Of a stretch of DNA of 64,000 bases, positions 51,961 through 61,487 are shown piece by piece. Each line of letters opens with the position of its first letter. Position 1 is the first letter of the stretch. The notes under the pieces are model-generated. The model was not told the origin of the DNA and did not search any database. It worked only from the letters and a program-made list of their open reading frames with translations. The translations under genes were made by a program, and so were the position numbers. Location of the stretch: positions 1-64,000 of the forward strand of contig NZ_VVIW01000004.1 of NCBI RefSeq assembly GCF_011682045.1, in the 5' to 3' direction. This DNA comes from Massilia aquatica. Its GTDB lineage: Bacteria > Pseudomonadota > Gammaproteobacteria > Burkholderiales > Burkholderiaceae_D.

Positions 51961-54357
51961 TTGAAGCAACAGCAATCGCAACAGCCAAAAAGTCTTCGTA
52001 GCAAGAGCGACATGACGTTCAATTCCATGAAGAAAACCAGTATCGCCATGGGCATTTCCAGTGCCTTGCTGATAATGCCGTTCGCAGCCAATGCGCAGAC
52101 GGGTCCAAGCGCCGCAGCCGCCGCGCCCTCGGAAAAAGACAGCAAGACCCTGCCGGACGTCGTTGTCTACGGCAAATACCTCGACCCGAACCCGAACGCC
52201 GAAGTCGGCGCGCCGTACAAGGCCAAGACCTCGGGCGATTCGCGCCACACCCGTCCGCTGGCTGAAACGCCGCAGACCATCTCGGTGATCACCAAGGCCG
52301 CGATCGACGATTCGGGCATGACCGAACTCAAGCAAATCCTCAGCTCCCAGCCAGGCATCACCCTCGGCACCGGCGAAAACGGCAATGCCTTCGGCGACCG
52401 CTACATCATCCGCGGCCAGGAAGCGCGCAGCGACGTCTTCGTCGACGGCTTGCGCGACCCTGGCATGACCACCCGCGAAAGCTTCGCCATCGAGCAGCTC
52501 GAAATCTCCAAAGGCCCGAACTCGAGCTTCGCCGGCCGCGGCACCGCCGGCGGCGCGATCAACGCGATCACCAAGCAGGCGACCCTGGACAAAGACTTCC
52601 AGCGCGTCACCGTGGGCGTCGGCACCGACAGCCACAAACGCGTCACCGCCGACTTCAACAAAGGCTTCGGCGACAACTTCGCCCTGCGCGCCAACGTGCT
52701 GTACGGCGACGAAGACGTGCCTGACCGTAAGCCATCGAGCCGCACCCGCAAGGGCGTCGCGGTATCGGGCCTGTGGGAAGTCAACAAAGACCTGTCCGTC
52801 ACGCTCGACTACTATGGCCTGCGCACCGACGACAAGCTGCCCGACCTGGGCCACTTCCTGGTCGGCGCCGTGCCGAACCGCGTACCGGCCACCAACGTGC
52901 CGGTGTACGCCCAGTCGAACGACTTCCTGAGCTCGGACGTGGACACCATGACCGCGCGCGTCAACTGGAAACTCGCCCCCGACCTGACCCTGACCAGCCT
53001 GACCCGCTACGGCCAGTCGAACAATGCCTACGTCACCACCGGCGCCTCGAGCGGCACCCGGTATGTCGGCGACACCACCGCCAACACCAAATCGTTCGTC
53101 AGCGCAGCGCTGGACGGCGGCCACACCGGCTGGCAGGATGTCGAGTATTTTGCGCACCAGAGCAATCTGCGCTGGGACAAGCAGATCATGGGCATGAAGC
53201 ACGAATTCATCTTCGGCGCCGAATACACCGACCATCAAGTCGTCTCGGGTAACTTCACGGTCGCCAACAGCGGCGCCTTCAACTGCCGCAGCGCGATCGC
53301 CGTCGGCCCGAACAACGCGCGTTGCTTCAACGACGTCAATGGCGTGCCGGTGGCCGACCTGACCAACCTGGCCGGCCGCAGCAGCACCCGCAACAGCTGG
53401 AACCAGGACTGGCAAGTCAAGACCTTCTCGCTGACCGCGATGGACACAGTCGACCTGACCGACCGCGTGACCGCCTTTGCCGGCATCCGCGCCGACCGCT
53501 TCGACCTGTCGCTGGCGCGCCGCACCCCGGCCACCAACCTGGTCACGGGCGACTACAGCTACACCGACACCCTGGTCAACGGCCACGCGGGCGTGAGCTT
53601 CAAGGTCCTGCCGAAACTGATCGTCTACGGCAGCGCGGCGAGCTCGCAGGACATCAACGGCGGCGAAGCCGATTCGGGCACCAACAGCGGCTACGGCGGC
53701 GCCGTGCTGTACCAGAACAAGATCGCCGGCGCCAAGCCTGAATCCTCGCTCAACCTGGAACTGGGCACCAAGTGGAACCTGCTTGACGACAAACTGCTGG
53801 CCACCGCCGCCATCTTCCAGACCAAGAAGAAGGATGTGATGGAAGGCGCCAACTACGACACCGTCGGCACCTTCAACACCGGCAAGAACAAGGTGCAGGG
53901 GATTGAATTCGGCCTGACCGGCAACGTCACCGAAGCCCTCTCGACCCAGGTCGGCGCAGCCATCATGAAGTCGAAAGTCACGGGTTCCTCCACGCCAGTG
54001 GGCATCGGCCGCGAACTGGCCAACTTCGCCGAAAAGTCGTTCTCGGCGCAGGCCAAGTACCAGCTGTCCGACGCCTTCTCGTTCGGCGCCGTGGCCCGCT
54101 ACGAGAGCGGCCGTTGCGGCGGCCAGCCCGACACCGCTGCCGGCTACACCGCCGACAACCAGTGCTCGCAGCCGGTACCGTCGTTCACCGTGTACGACGC
54201 GTTTGCCGCCTACCGCTTCTCGAAGAAGCTGGACCTGCGCGTGAACGTGCTCAACGTCGGCAACAAGGACTACTTCACCGCCGTGTACCGCTCGGGCGCC
54301 TTCCTGTACAAGGGTGACGCGCGCGCTGTTCGCGTGGCGCTGAACTACGAACTGTAA
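51961..54357 (+). CDS. TonB-dependent catecholate-siderophore receptor (Fiu/PiuA type)
   Basis: This 798-residue outer-membrane receptor has a signal peptide after a short lead (MKKTSIAMGISSALLIMPFAANAQ at about residue 24), an exposed TonB-box-like SKTLPDVVVYG, a plug (ETPQTISVITKAAI, SFAGRGTAGGAIN) and a 22-strand barrel ending in Leu (VRVALNYEL). Motifs such as RDYFIRG-like RYIIRGQEARSDVFVDGLRD are typical of siderophore receptors. The start is TTG at 51961 because GAGGAG lies 8 nt upstream; internal ATGs at 52012 and 52027 are alternatives that lack an RBS. A Fur-like box and a good promoter lie upstream. Confidence 0.92.
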   Translation: MKQQQSQQPKSLRSKSDMTFNSMKKTSIAMGISSALLIMPFAANAQTGPSAAAAAPSEKDSKTLPDVVVYGKYLDPNPNAEVGAPYKAKTSGDSRHTRPLAETPQTISVITKAAIDDSGMTELKQILSSQPGITLGTGENGNAFGDRYIIRGQEARSDVFVDGLRDPGMTTRESFAIEQLEISKGPNSSFAGRGTAGGAINAITKQATLDKDFQRVTVGVGTDSHKRVTADFNKGFGDNFALRANVLYGDEDVPDRKPSSRTRKGVAVSGLWEVNKDLSVTLDYYGLRTDDKLPDLGHFLVGAVPNRVPATNVPVYAQSNDFLSSDVDTMTARVNWKLAPDLTLTSLTRYGQSNNAYVTTGASSGTRYVGDTTANTKSFVSAALDGGHTGWQDVEYFAHQSNLRWDKQIMGMKHEFIFGAEYTDHQVVSGNFTVANSGAFNCRSAIAVGPNNARCFNDVNGVPVADLTNLAGRSSTRNSWNQDWQVKTFSLTAMDTVDLTDRVTAFAGIRADRFDLSLARRTPATNLVTGDYSYTDTLVNGHAGVSFKVLPKLIVYGSAASSQDINGGEADSGTNSGYGGAVLYQNKIAGAKPESSLNLELGTKWNLLDDKLLATAAIFQTKKKDVMEGANYDTVGTFNTGKNKVQGIEFGLTGNVTEALSTQVGAAIMKSKVTGSSTPVGIGRELANFAEKSFSAQAKYQLSDAFSFGAVARYESGRCGGQPDTAAGYTADNQCSQPVPSFTVYDAFAAYRFSKKLDLRVNVLNVGNKDYFTAVYRSGAFLYKGDARAVRVALNYEL

Positions 54358-54411
54358 GAACTTCCACAGCGTGGCGCTTCAAGTCGCTTGAGTGCCACGC
54401 AAGTTCGCTAC

Positions 54412-54437
54412 AATGCCGGGTAACCCCCGGCATTTTT
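54412..54437 (+). terminator. Terminator of the TonB receptor gene
   Basis: AATGCCGGG (54412-54420) and CCCGGCATT (54426-54434) form a 9-bp stem with a TAACC loop and a T5 tract to 54437. A second hairpin with GCGTGGC/GCCACGC ends lies just before it (54369-54400). Readthrough, or a promoter within, must supply the next gene, which starts 7 nt later. Confidence 0.85.
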
Positions 54438-54443
54438 CATTTG

Positions 54444-55580
54444 ATGATGACACCACCACTCCCTGGCGCCCAGCCGCCTCTTGGCAAGATCCCCGCCGAC
54501 ATCGGCTGCGCCGCCGATTACGAAGTGCTGGCGCAGCGCTTCATGGCGCCGCCCAGCTACGACTACGTGGCCGGCGGCAGCGGGCGCGACCTGACCGTGG
54601 CCGCCAACCTGGCCGCCTTTGCGCGCTGGGACATCTATCCGCGCCTGCTGCGCGACGTCGGCGCCGGCCACACCCGCGTGACCGTGGCCGGACAGCAGTT
54701 CGCCCATCCGGTGTTCCTGGCGCCGGTCGCCTTCCAGAACCTGGCGCACGGCGCCGGCGAACTGCAAAGCGCGCGCGCGGCGCACGCGGTCGACAGTTGC
54801 CTGATCAGCAGCACGCTCTCGTCCTGCACCCTGGAAGACGTGGCGCGCGGCGCCGGTCCGCAGCGCTGGTTCCAGCTCTACTTCCAGCTGCGCCGCGAAC
54901 ACACGCAAGACCTCTTGCGCCGCGCCGTGCAAGCCGGCTACACGGCCATCGTGGTCACGCTCGACGCCCCGATCCAGGTGCCCAGCAAGCGCGCCCTGGA
55001 TGCGGGTTTCCGCATGCCGGCCGACTGCGTGGCGGCCAACCTGCGCGGCTACGCCCCGGCCGCCACGCCCCCGCTCGCGCCGGAACAGAGCCGCATCTTC
55101 CAGGGCATCATGAGCACGGCGCCGACCTGGGACGACCTGCGCTGGCTGCTCGGCCAGACCACGCTGCCGGTGCTGGTCAAGGGCGTACTGCATCCCGACG
55201 ATGCGATTGCCCTGCGCGCCATCGGCGTGGCCGGGCTGGTGGTATCGAACCACGGCGGGCGCACGCTCGACGGCGCCCCGGCCAGCCTGGACGTGCTGCC
55301 GGCCATCCGCAATGCCGTTGGCCCGGCGTTTCCGCTGCTGTTCGACGGCGGCATCCGCTCCGGCGCCGACATCTTCAAGGCGCTGGCCCTGGGCGCCGAC
55401 GCGGTGCTGGTCGGGCGCCTGCAAATGTACGCGCTCAGCGTGGCCGGCGCGCTCGGCGTGGCGCACATGCTCAAGCTGCTGCGCGAAGAACTCGAAGTGT
55501 GCATGGCGCTGGCCGGCTGCGCCACGGTGGGCGAGATCGACAGCGGCACCCTGCTGCGCCGCCAGGACGCGCCATGCTGA
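54444..55580 (+). CDS. FMN-dependent alpha-hydroxy acid oxidase
   Basis: This 378-residue enzyme has the family TIM-barrel motifs: [20 protein letters not shown] near the N terminus, [33 protein letters not shown] (FMN-binding Lys), the catalytic His/Arg segment [20 protein letters not shown] and [26 protein letters not shown]. Members oxidise lactate, glycolate or mandelate; the substrate here is unknown. It lies between the TonB receptor and an Fe(II)/2-oxoglutarate hydroxylase and overlaps the latter by 7 nt, so it is translated with it. A TACAAT hexamer (54409) upstream could drive it. Confidence 0.9.
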   Translation: MMTPPLPGAQPPLGKIPADIGCAADYEVLAQRFMAPPSYDYVAGGSGRDLTVAANLAAFARWDIYPRLLRDVGAGHTRVTVAGQQFAHPVFLAPVAFQNLAHGAGELQSARAAHAVDSCLISSTLSSCTLEDVARGAGPQRWFQLYFQLRREHTQDLLRRAVQAGYTAIVVTLDAPIQVPSKRALDAGFRMPADCVAANLRGYAPAATPPLAPEQSRIFQGIMSTAPTWDDLRWLLGQTTLPVLVKGVLHPDDAIALRAIGVAGLVVSNHGGRTLDGAPASLDVLPAIRNAVGPAFPLLFDGGIRSGADIFKALALGADAVLVGRLQMYALSVAGALGVAHMLKLLREELEVCMALAGCATVGEIDSGTLLRRQDAPC

Positions 55581-56257
55581 CCACGCTCGACGCGGTCCTC
55601 TCCAAGGACGAAGTACGCCAGTTTCGCGCCTACCTCGACAAAGCCGACTGGCAAGACGGCGCGGCCACCGCCGGCACCCTGGCGCGTTCGGCCAAGAACA
55701 ATGCCCAGATCGACGATGGCGCCGAAGTGGCCGTCAGCCTGGGCAACCATATCCTGCGCACGCTGGGCAATACGCCGCTGTTCATCGCCGCCGCCCTGCC
55801 GCGCAAGATCTATCCGCCAAAATTTAATCGCTACAGTGTCGGCGAAACCTACGGCACGCACGTTGATAGTGCTGTGATGCAGATTCCCGGCACGCACCTG
55901 AGCCTGCGCAGCGACCTGGCCGCCACCCTGTTCCTGGCCGAGCCGGATGAATACGATGGCGGCGAGCTGGAAATCGACACCGAATTCGGCGTCCAGACCG
56001 TGAAACTGGGCGCCGGCGCCATGGTGCTGTATCCGGCTTCGAGCCTGCACCGGGTTACACCGGTCACGCGCGGGGCGCGGGTGGCCTCGTTTTTCTGGAT
56101 CGAGAGCCTGGTCGGCGACGAGGCCGAGCGCACCTTGCTGTTCGACCTGGACCAGACCATCCAGAACCTGACCCCGGGTCTTGCGGCGGACGACCGCAAC
56201 CTGCTCAAGCTGACCGGGATTTACCACAACCTGCTGCGCCGCTGGGCAGCGACCTGA
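55574..56257 (+). CDS. piuC: PKHD-type Fe(II)/2-oxoglutarate dioxygenase (PiuC family)
   Basis: This 227-residue hydroxylase shows PiuC-family features: [29 protein letters not shown] gives the iron ligands His96 and Asp98, and [25 protein letters not shown] gives His159 and 2-oxoglutarate Arg169. PiuC genes are usually beside TonB siderophore receptors and iron-repressed. It overlaps the alpha-hydroxyacid oxidase by 7 nt. The product may modify a siderophore or another small molecule; this is inferred from context. The longer frame upstream is a shadow of the oxidase gene. Confidence 0.93.
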   Translation: MLTTLDAVLSKDEVRQFRAYLDKADWQDGAATAGTLARSAKNNAQIDDGAEVAVSLGNHILRTLGNTPLFIAAALPRKIYPPKFNRYSVGETYGTHVDSAVMQIPGTHLSLRSDLAATLFLAEPDEYDGGELEIDTEFGVQTVKLGAGAMVLYPASSLHRVTPVTRGARVASFFWIESLVGDEAERTLLFDLDQTIQNLTPGLAADDRNLLKLTGIYHNLLRRWAAT

Positions 56258-56292
56258 TTTTTCGTTTGATTTTTCACTAACAAGGAAACAAC

Positions 56293-56565
56293 ATGACTTC
56301 GACCTTCGCCAAACTGGTACCGCTCGTCCTCGCCTTCGCCGTCAACGGCGCCTGGGCCCACGGCGACGTGAAATGCACCACCCGTCCAAAAGCGGAATGG
56401 AAGCCGCACACCGAACTGCACGAAAAACTGACCAAGGAAGGCTGGGTGATTCGCCGCATGGAACAGACCCCGAGCTGCTACGAAGTCTATGCCAAGGACC
56501 CGCAAGGCAAGCGCATCGAAGCGTTTTTCGACCCGGTGACCTTTGCCCGCGTCGAAGAGAAGTGA
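56293..56565 (+). CDS. Secreted PepSY-domain protein
   Basis: This 90-residue protein has a signal peptide (about residues 1-22, NGAWA-HGD). A single PepSY fold follows: HTELHEKLTKEGWVIRRMEQTPSCYEVYAKDPQGKRIEAFFDPVTFARVEE. Small exported PepSY proteins often accompany cytochrome b561 and iron genes. AAGGAAAC lies ahead of the ATG. It overlaps or nearly abuts the cytochrome b561 gene. Confidence 0.9.
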   Translation: MTSTFAKLVPLVLAFAVNGAWAHGDVKCTTRPKAEWKPHTELHEKLTKEGWVIRRMEQTPSCYEVYAKDPQGKRIEAFFDPVTFARVEEK

Positions 56566-57109
56566 TCTGAGCCAGCCCTCGCAAACAATCTGGGATGCGC
56601 CGGTGCGCCTGCTGCACTGGGGCCTGGTCGCGAGTATCGTCGCGGCCTGGGTGACCAGCGAGCAGGTCGAGGGGTGGCACGAAGTCATCGGCTACGCCTC
56701 GGCCGCCATTGTGGCGGCGCGCCTGCTGTGGGGCTTCGCGGGCAATCGCTACGCGCGCTTTTCGCATTTCGTGCGCGCGCCCGGCCCCACCGTCGCCTAT
56801 CTGCGGGCGGTGGCGCAGGGGCGCGCCGCGCGCCACCTGGGCCACAATCCGCTCGGTGGCGCGATGGTGCTCGCCCTGCTCTCCTGCGTGGCCCTGCTGG
56901 CGGTAAGCGGCTGGGCGCTCGGCACCGATTTGCTGTGGGGGTATGCCTGGCCGGTGCGGCTGCACGTGGCCATTGCCTGGACCCTGGTGGGACTGGTGGT
57001 GCTGCACGTCTCGGGCGTGGTGTTTACCAGCTTGCAGCATCGTGAAAACCTGGTCCTCGCCATGATCACCGGCAAAAAGAAGCCGCCGGTGCAGGGCGAC
57101 CAGGATTGA
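56543..57109 (+). CDS. Cytochrome b561-type membrane protein
   Basis: This is a four-helix cytochrome b561 family protein (RLLHWGLVASIVAAWV, GWHEVIGYASAAIVAARLLWGF, LHVAIAWTLVGLVVLHVSGVVF) with the His residues that bind two b hemes. It would move electrons across the inner membrane, likely to a periplasmic partner such as the PepSY protein. The start is uncertain: a TTG at 56543 overlaps the PepSY gene by 23 nt; a CTG at 56567 has a better upstream AGAAG but is a rare codon. The coupling is supported by both. It is followed after 6 nt by the large unknown gene. Confidence 0.8.
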   Translation: MPASKRSDLSQPSQTIWDAPVRLLHWGLVASIVAAWVTSEQVEGWHEVIGYASAAIVAARLLWGFAGNRYARFSHFVRAPGPTVAYLRAVAQGRAARHLGHNPLGGAMVLALLSCVALLAVSGWALGTDLLWGYAWPVRLHVAIAWTLVGLVVLHVSGVVFTSLQHRENLVLAMITGKKKPPVQGDQD

Positions 57110-57115
57110 TCTTCC

Positions 57116-59749
57116 ATGCCGCCTGATACGCAAGCGATTCAAGCTCCCTTGCTGCTCGCCCTGATGCGCGGCGCCGACGGCCTGTTCGCGTGGGTCGCCG
57201 ACGCGTCCGGCGGCGCGCCGGCCCTGCGCCGCATGGCGCTGGCCGACCTGCCCGCCGGCCTGTATCCGCAGCGCGACGCCTTGCTGGCCGACTGGCGCCA
57301 GGTCTGCGCGGCGCGCGAACTCGATGCCGTGTGGCCGGCCCTGTGGCGCGTGTTTTGGGCCACGCTGTCCGAGTCCGGCGAGCAGGCCGCGCCGATGCCG
57401 CAGCGCATAGCACCAGCGCCAGCGCCGAAAGCCAGCGCCGCTCACCCGCGCGCTTTTCGCGGCACCAAATTCCAGCCGCCCAAACCCGCTGCGCCGGTGC
57501 TCGACCTGGCCGCCTGGCTGGCGGACGAGCGCCTGTTCGATGGTTTTCTGGCGCGTCACGACCACCCGCGTCTGCCGGTTCCCGGCGCCGATGGCGCGCC
57601 GCTCGCGCTGACTTCCGATACAGACCGGGCGCCGACCGTGGCAAGCTTGCTGGCGCGGGGAGCGGGCCAATGGCCGGCGATCCCGGACGCCTTCCGCCGC
57701 GCCTTCCTGTGGCGGCTGCGCACGCGGCCATCGAACGAGCTGCTGGCATGGCTGCACCTCTGGCGCGGACTCGGCGGCGCGGCGCAGGGGCCGGCATTGA
57801 TCGTGCCCGCGACCCTGTGCGCACTGGCCCCGCACGCGCATGCCTGGGCCGCGCTGGCGCTCATGCTGCCTCCGCCGCGCCAGATCATCTTTTTAACGGT
57901 CCTGCTGAAACAGCGCGCGTACCTGCTGGCGCCGGGCGCTCTCGACCAAAGCCAACTGGCCGCCATCGATGCGCTTGACGCGGACGACGACTGTTTTTCC
58001 GCCTACCTCGACGCCGTGCTCGATAACCTTCAGCGCAAGGTGAGTGTGGCGTATTCGCTGGAAGGCTGCCTGCTGGCCAGCCAGAGAGTCGATCCTTTGC
58101 TCCCGCACGAGTTGAGGTCCAGGCTGAGCGTGGGCAAAGCATGCCCGGACTTTCGTGTCAGCGACATTGCCCGCATGCGCGTCACGCTTGGTCCGGATGG
58201 CGATTACCGCACTCTGCGTCTCTGGGAAGACTGCGCACACGCACCCGGACTGGCGCAGCTGCTGCGCGAGACCTGCTGGGAAAAGCTCAGCGCCGGCGCG
58301 GCCGACACCTGGCTGTCGATCTTCACCAGCACGGTATGGTACGGCGACGGTCAGACCGAAAAACAAAACGACAAGCGCTGGCGCGCCCATCTTGCGCTTT
58401 TTCCGGCCTGGCACGCCGACCTGATCGCCTTGTCGGGAGCCTGGCAAGAAAAATATGCCCGCATGTTGCACGACTACACGACCGGGTGGGACGATGGCGA
58501 TACCTTGCGCGAGAGCTTAGCGCACCTGGCGCCCTTGCTGCGGCGGCTGTGCAGCGCACCGTTTTCAGCCGACATCGACATTGGGCATCCACTTTCCAGC
58601 ATGGCCAACTCCTTTCCTGTGGAAGGCTGGCAGCAACTGGCCGCCGCCAGCGAGCGCACCTGGCTGACAGTGGAACGGGCCTGCCGGCGCGAGGACGATG
58701 GCAGGATGATCGGACGCGGCCTGGTCAGCCTGGCGCGATGCTGGCCGGCATTCACCATGCGCAGCTTGAGCGTGGCGCCACAGCGCCTGATGCGCGTCGC
58801 GCGGCTGCTGGGATACATCGCATGGGAACGCCGCCGCCAGTTCCTGTCCGAGACCGCGCACACGGTCTGGTTTTCCACCCGCTGGAGCGAACTGGTCCCG
58901 GACGACGCCTGCCGCACGCTGTACCGCCTGTGCCTCGACTGCGGCGTGCAAAGCCCGGTGCCACGGCGCTTGCGCGAGCACTTCGAAGGGAAATTCATCC
59001 TGAGCGATGCGCAGGTCGCGCGCCACTGCCGCCTCGCCATGTCGCGTTTGCCGCAGGTGCTGCTGGCGGCGCTGGAACAGGCGATCCTGCGCAGCATCGA
59101 CCAGCCGTTCAAGCTGCATGACCGGTCAGGCGCGGCCAGCCACGCGGTGCGGCTGGCCGCTGGCATCGACATCAACCGCAAGGGATTGCGGCGCGTCCTG
59201 CGCGAGCAGGCCGAGGGACAAACCGGTGCCTACCTTGAGCACCCGCTCAACCGCGCCTGGTTCGCACGTCATCCGCGCATCGACGCGCTGGCGTGGCAAG
59301 GCAGCGCGCTCTGCGTGGACGTGGATGGCCTGCCCGGCGCGCGGCTGACGGTGGCAAGCGATCCGCTCGACATCCTGATGCTGGGCACCCACGTGGGCAG
59401 CTGCCTTGGTCTGGGCGGCTTGTGCGACTATTCCGCCGTGGCCTGCCTGCTCGACGCCAACAAGCAGGTGGTGTACGCGCGCGACGGCGCCGGCCGGGTG
59501 CTGGCGCGCCAGTTGCTGGCAATCGATGAACGCGACCGGCTGGTGTGCTTTTCGGTCTACCCGCTCAATGCCAACGCAGCGCTGCTGCGCGCGTTTCATG
59601 CCTTCGACCAGGCCATGGCGGCGTCCCTTAGCATCGATATCTATCGCCATGATGACGACGACGCCTACGATGTCGCCATCGTCCTGGCCGAACACTGGTG
59701 GGACGACGGCGTGTGGCAGGACCAGGACGACTACGCCGCTGCGACCTGA
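57116..59749 (+). CDS. Large unknown protein, 877 aa
   Basis: No family is recognised with confidence. The N-terminal 100 residues are mixed (LALMRGADGLFAWVADASGG), and an Ala/Pro linker lies near 96-125. A long helical part (about 130-700) contains many Trp and Arg residues (FRRAFLWRLRTRPSNELLAWLHLWRGLGG). A C-terminal domain (about 715-840) holds LTVASDPLDILMLGTHVGSCLGLGG and DYSAVACLLDANKQVVYARDGAGRVLARQLLAIDE. The GTHVGSCL-x-AVACLLDANKQVVYARD pattern recalls the C-terminal domain of PcfJ-like proteins, but weakly. The end is acidic (YRHDDDDAYDV). It starts 6 nt after cytochrome b561 with a poor RBS and is followed by a terminator. Confidence 0.75.
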   Translation: MPPDTQAIQAPLLLALMRGADGLFAWVADASGGAPALRRMALADLPAGLYPQRDALLADWRQVCAARELDAVWPALWRVFWATLSESGEQAAPMPQRIAPAPAPKASAAHPRAFRGTKFQPPKPAAPVLDLAAWLADERLFDGFLARHDHPRLPVPGADGAPLALTSDTDRAPTVASLLARGAGQWPAIPDAFRRAFLWRLRTRPSNELLAWLHLWRGLGGAAQGPALIVPATLCALAPHAHAWAALALMLPPPRQIIFLTVLLKQRAYLLAPGALDQSQLAAIDALDADDDCFSAYLDAVLDNLQRKVSVAYSLEGCLLASQRVDPLLPHELRSRLSVGKACPDFRVSDIARMRVTLGPDGDYRTLRLWEDCAHAPGLAQLLRETCWEKLSAGAADTWLSIFTSTVWYGDGQTEKQNDKRWRAHLALFPAWHADLIALSGAWQEKYARMLHDYTTGWDDGDTLRESLAHLAPLLRRLCSAPFSADIDIGHPLSSMANSFPVEGWQQLAAASERTWLTVERACRREDDGRMIGRGLVSLARCWPAFTMRSLSVAPQRLMRVARLLGYIAWERRRQFLSETAHTVWFSTRWSELVPDDACRTLYRLCLDCGVQSPVPRRLREHFEGKFILSDAQVARHCRLAMSRLPQVLLAALEQAILRSIDQPFKLHDRSGAASHAVRLAAGIDINRKGLRRVLREQAEGQTGAYLEHPLNRAWFARHPRIDALAWQGSALCVDVDGLPGARLTVASDPLDILMLGTHVGSCLGLGGLCDYSAVACLLDANKQVVYARDGAGRVLARQLLAIDERDRLVCFSVYPLNANAALLRAFHAFDQAMAASLSIDIYRHDDDDAYDVAIVLAEHWWDDGVWQDQDDYAAAT

Positions 59750-59797
59750 CGCCGCGCCAGCGGTGGCAGCCGCCCAATGCCAGCAGCGTTCACGGCC

Positions 59798-59823
59798 AAC
59801 GCCGATTAATGGCGTTCGCTTTT
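59798..59823 (+). terminator. Terminator of the large unknown gene
   Basis: AACGCC (59798-59803) and GGCGTT (59811-59816) form a stem with a 7-nt loop, followed by CGCTTTT. It overlaps the stop region of the convergent lipoprotein gene. Confidence 0.6.
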
Positions 59824-60216
59824 GTCCCCTGGCGTGATCAGGAACAGCAGCTTGCCGTTTTGCGGATCGTCTCCGGTCCATCCCGTGCCCACCTTTTTGC
59901 CTGCCAGATCGAGGCAAAATTCGGGCGTTACCCGCGCCGGCGTGGGATCCTTGGTGGTGCAAACCTGGTCCTTGTCGGCACGCCAGGAGCCTTCCGACAC
60001 GCTGCTGCCGCCAGTGTCGCGAAACCGTCCGGAAGGATCGAAGTAAATCGCGCTCGGGCCGTAGCGGTTCGTCACAAAGATCGTGTTCCCGCTGACCAGG
60101 CTGGCGGCGCCAGGGCTGGTATTGCCGGTCGTGCGTGCCGCCGGAACGGTGCACGCCACGCACGCCAGTGCCATGCCCGCGCAAGCCAGGGATTTCTTCA
60201 ACATCGTCGTTCTCAT
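59806..60216 (-). CDS. Small lipoprotein, function unknown
   Basis: This protein of 136 residues begins MRTTMLKKSLACAGMALACVAC, a lipoprotein signal with lipobox LACVAC. The mature part has SGNTIFVTNRYGPSAIYFDPSGRFRDTGGSSVSEGSWRADKDQVCTTKDP and EFCLDLAGKKVGTGWTGDDPQNGKLLFLITPG: a beta-rich pattern with two further Cys that could form a disulfide. A shorter start (MLKKSL at 60204) is possible. I recognise no family. Confidence 0.7.
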   Translation of the reverse strand: MRTTMLKKSLACAGMALACVACTVPAARTTGNTSPGAASLVSGNTIFVTNRYGPSAIYFDPSGRFRDTGGSSVSEGSWRADKDQVCTTKDPTPARVTPEFCLDLAGKKVGTGWTGDDPQNGKLLFLITPGDKSERH

Positions 60217-60314
60217 ACCTTTTCGTCCCAAGAAATGATTTCCAATGGATAAGAGTATGCCACGCACGATGCATTGGATGCAATATTAATCAAAAAGCCA
60301 GCGCCGCTCTCCTC

Positions 60315-61487
60315 CTAAGCGATGACGCGGCGCCGCCCGCCCGCGCCGCCGTACAACACCACCTTCAGCCCTACCAGCAGCATTGCCAGCAGCGCGAACA
60401 GCATGCCGCTGAACAAACTCCCGTGCATGCCGGCATGCGCGATGAACGCGCCGCCGGCGACGGAACCGATGGTTACGCCCAGGTTGATGAAGGCGATATA
60501 CAAGCCGGCCGCAAACGCGGGCGCTTCCGGCGCCGCCGAGCTCAGCCATACCTGTGTCACGACCAGGCCGCTGGTATGCGCGGCTCCCCAGAACAGCATG
60601 ATCGCCGCCATCCCCGCCACGCTGGCGGTGCCGGAAAAATACAAGGCGGCATACGCCACAGCCAGCACCAGCGGCTGCAGCAGGACGGTCGCAACCAGGC
60701 GTTTGGCCAGCAGGTGTCCCGCCAGCGCATTACCCGACAAACCGCCCAGCCCGAACACCAGCAGCATCAGGCTGATCGTGTTGCCGTCCATGCCGGCGCG
60801 TTTGAGCAAGTGCGCCGTGTAGGCATACACCGAGAACATGGCGGCAAACACCATCGTGGCAGCGCCGATATTGAGCCAGAGCGCAGGCTTGCGCAGGATG
60901 CGCAATTGCGTGCCGTAGGAGAGCATGGCGCCGCCGTGCGTGCGCGGCAGCCACACCAGCAGTCCCGCGCCTGCGCCCAGGTTCACGGCGGCGCAGAACA
61001 GGAACGATGCCTCATAGCCGACAGCGGCGGCAATCCAGGCGGTCAGCGGTATGCCCAAGACCATGCCCATGCTGGTACCGATGAAGGCGCGCGCACTGGC
61101 ACGGGTGGCCTCGCGCGGGGGATACATGGCGACTGCGGCGACCATCGCCAGCGAAAAGTAGACCGGGTGCAGCAGCGCCGCCAGCATGCGCAGCGCCAGC
61201 AGCGTGTCGAACGTCGGCGCGTAGGCGCACAGGGCGCTGACGACGGCGAACAGCAGCAGCGCCCCGGCGAGCAAACGCTTGCGCTCGAATCGGGAAGCGA
61301 GCAGCACCAGCAGCGGCCCGCCCAGCGCGACCACCAGGGCGAACAGGCCGACCAGCAGCCCGGCCCGCGCGGCCGACACGTGGAACCGCTCGATCACCAG
61401 TGGCAGGATCCCCACCACGCCGAACTCGATGCAGTACAGGCCGAACAGGCCGAGGGCGAGGAAGAAAATGGGATGCGGGCCCTTCAT
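60315..61487 (-). CDS. MFS transporter (AraJ/drug-efflux type)
   Basis: This 390-residue protein starts MKGPHPIFFLALGLFGLYCIEFGVVGILPLVIERFHVSAARAGLL, the pattern of DHA1-type MFS exporters. It has about twelve helices, with conserved LASRFERKRLLAGALLLF after helix 2 and helix 4 MLAALLHPVYFSLAMV. It overlaps the hydrolase gene stop by 4 nt (ATGA), so the two proteins are made together. The divergent LysR regulator upstream of the hydrolase probably controls both. The substrate is unknown. Confidence 0.9.
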   Translation of the reverse strand: MKGPHPIFFLALGLFGLYCIEFGVVGILPLVIERFHVSAARAGLLVGLFALVVALGGPLLVLLASRFERKRLLAGALLLFAVVSALCAYAPTFDTLLALRMLAALLHPVYFSLAMVAAVAMYPPREATRASARAFIGTSMGMVLGIPLTAWIAAAVGYEASFLFCAAVNLGAGAGLLVWLPRTHGGAMLSYGTQLRILRKPALWLNIGAATMVFAAMFSVYAYTAHLLKRAGMDGNTISLMLLVFGLGGLSGNALAGHLLAKRLVATVLLQPLVLAVAYAALYFSGTASVAGMAAIMLFWGAAHTSGLVVTQVWLSSAAPEAPAFAAGLYIAFINLGVTIGSVAGGAFIAHAGMHGSLFSGMLFALLAMLLVGLKVVLYGGAGGRRRVIA

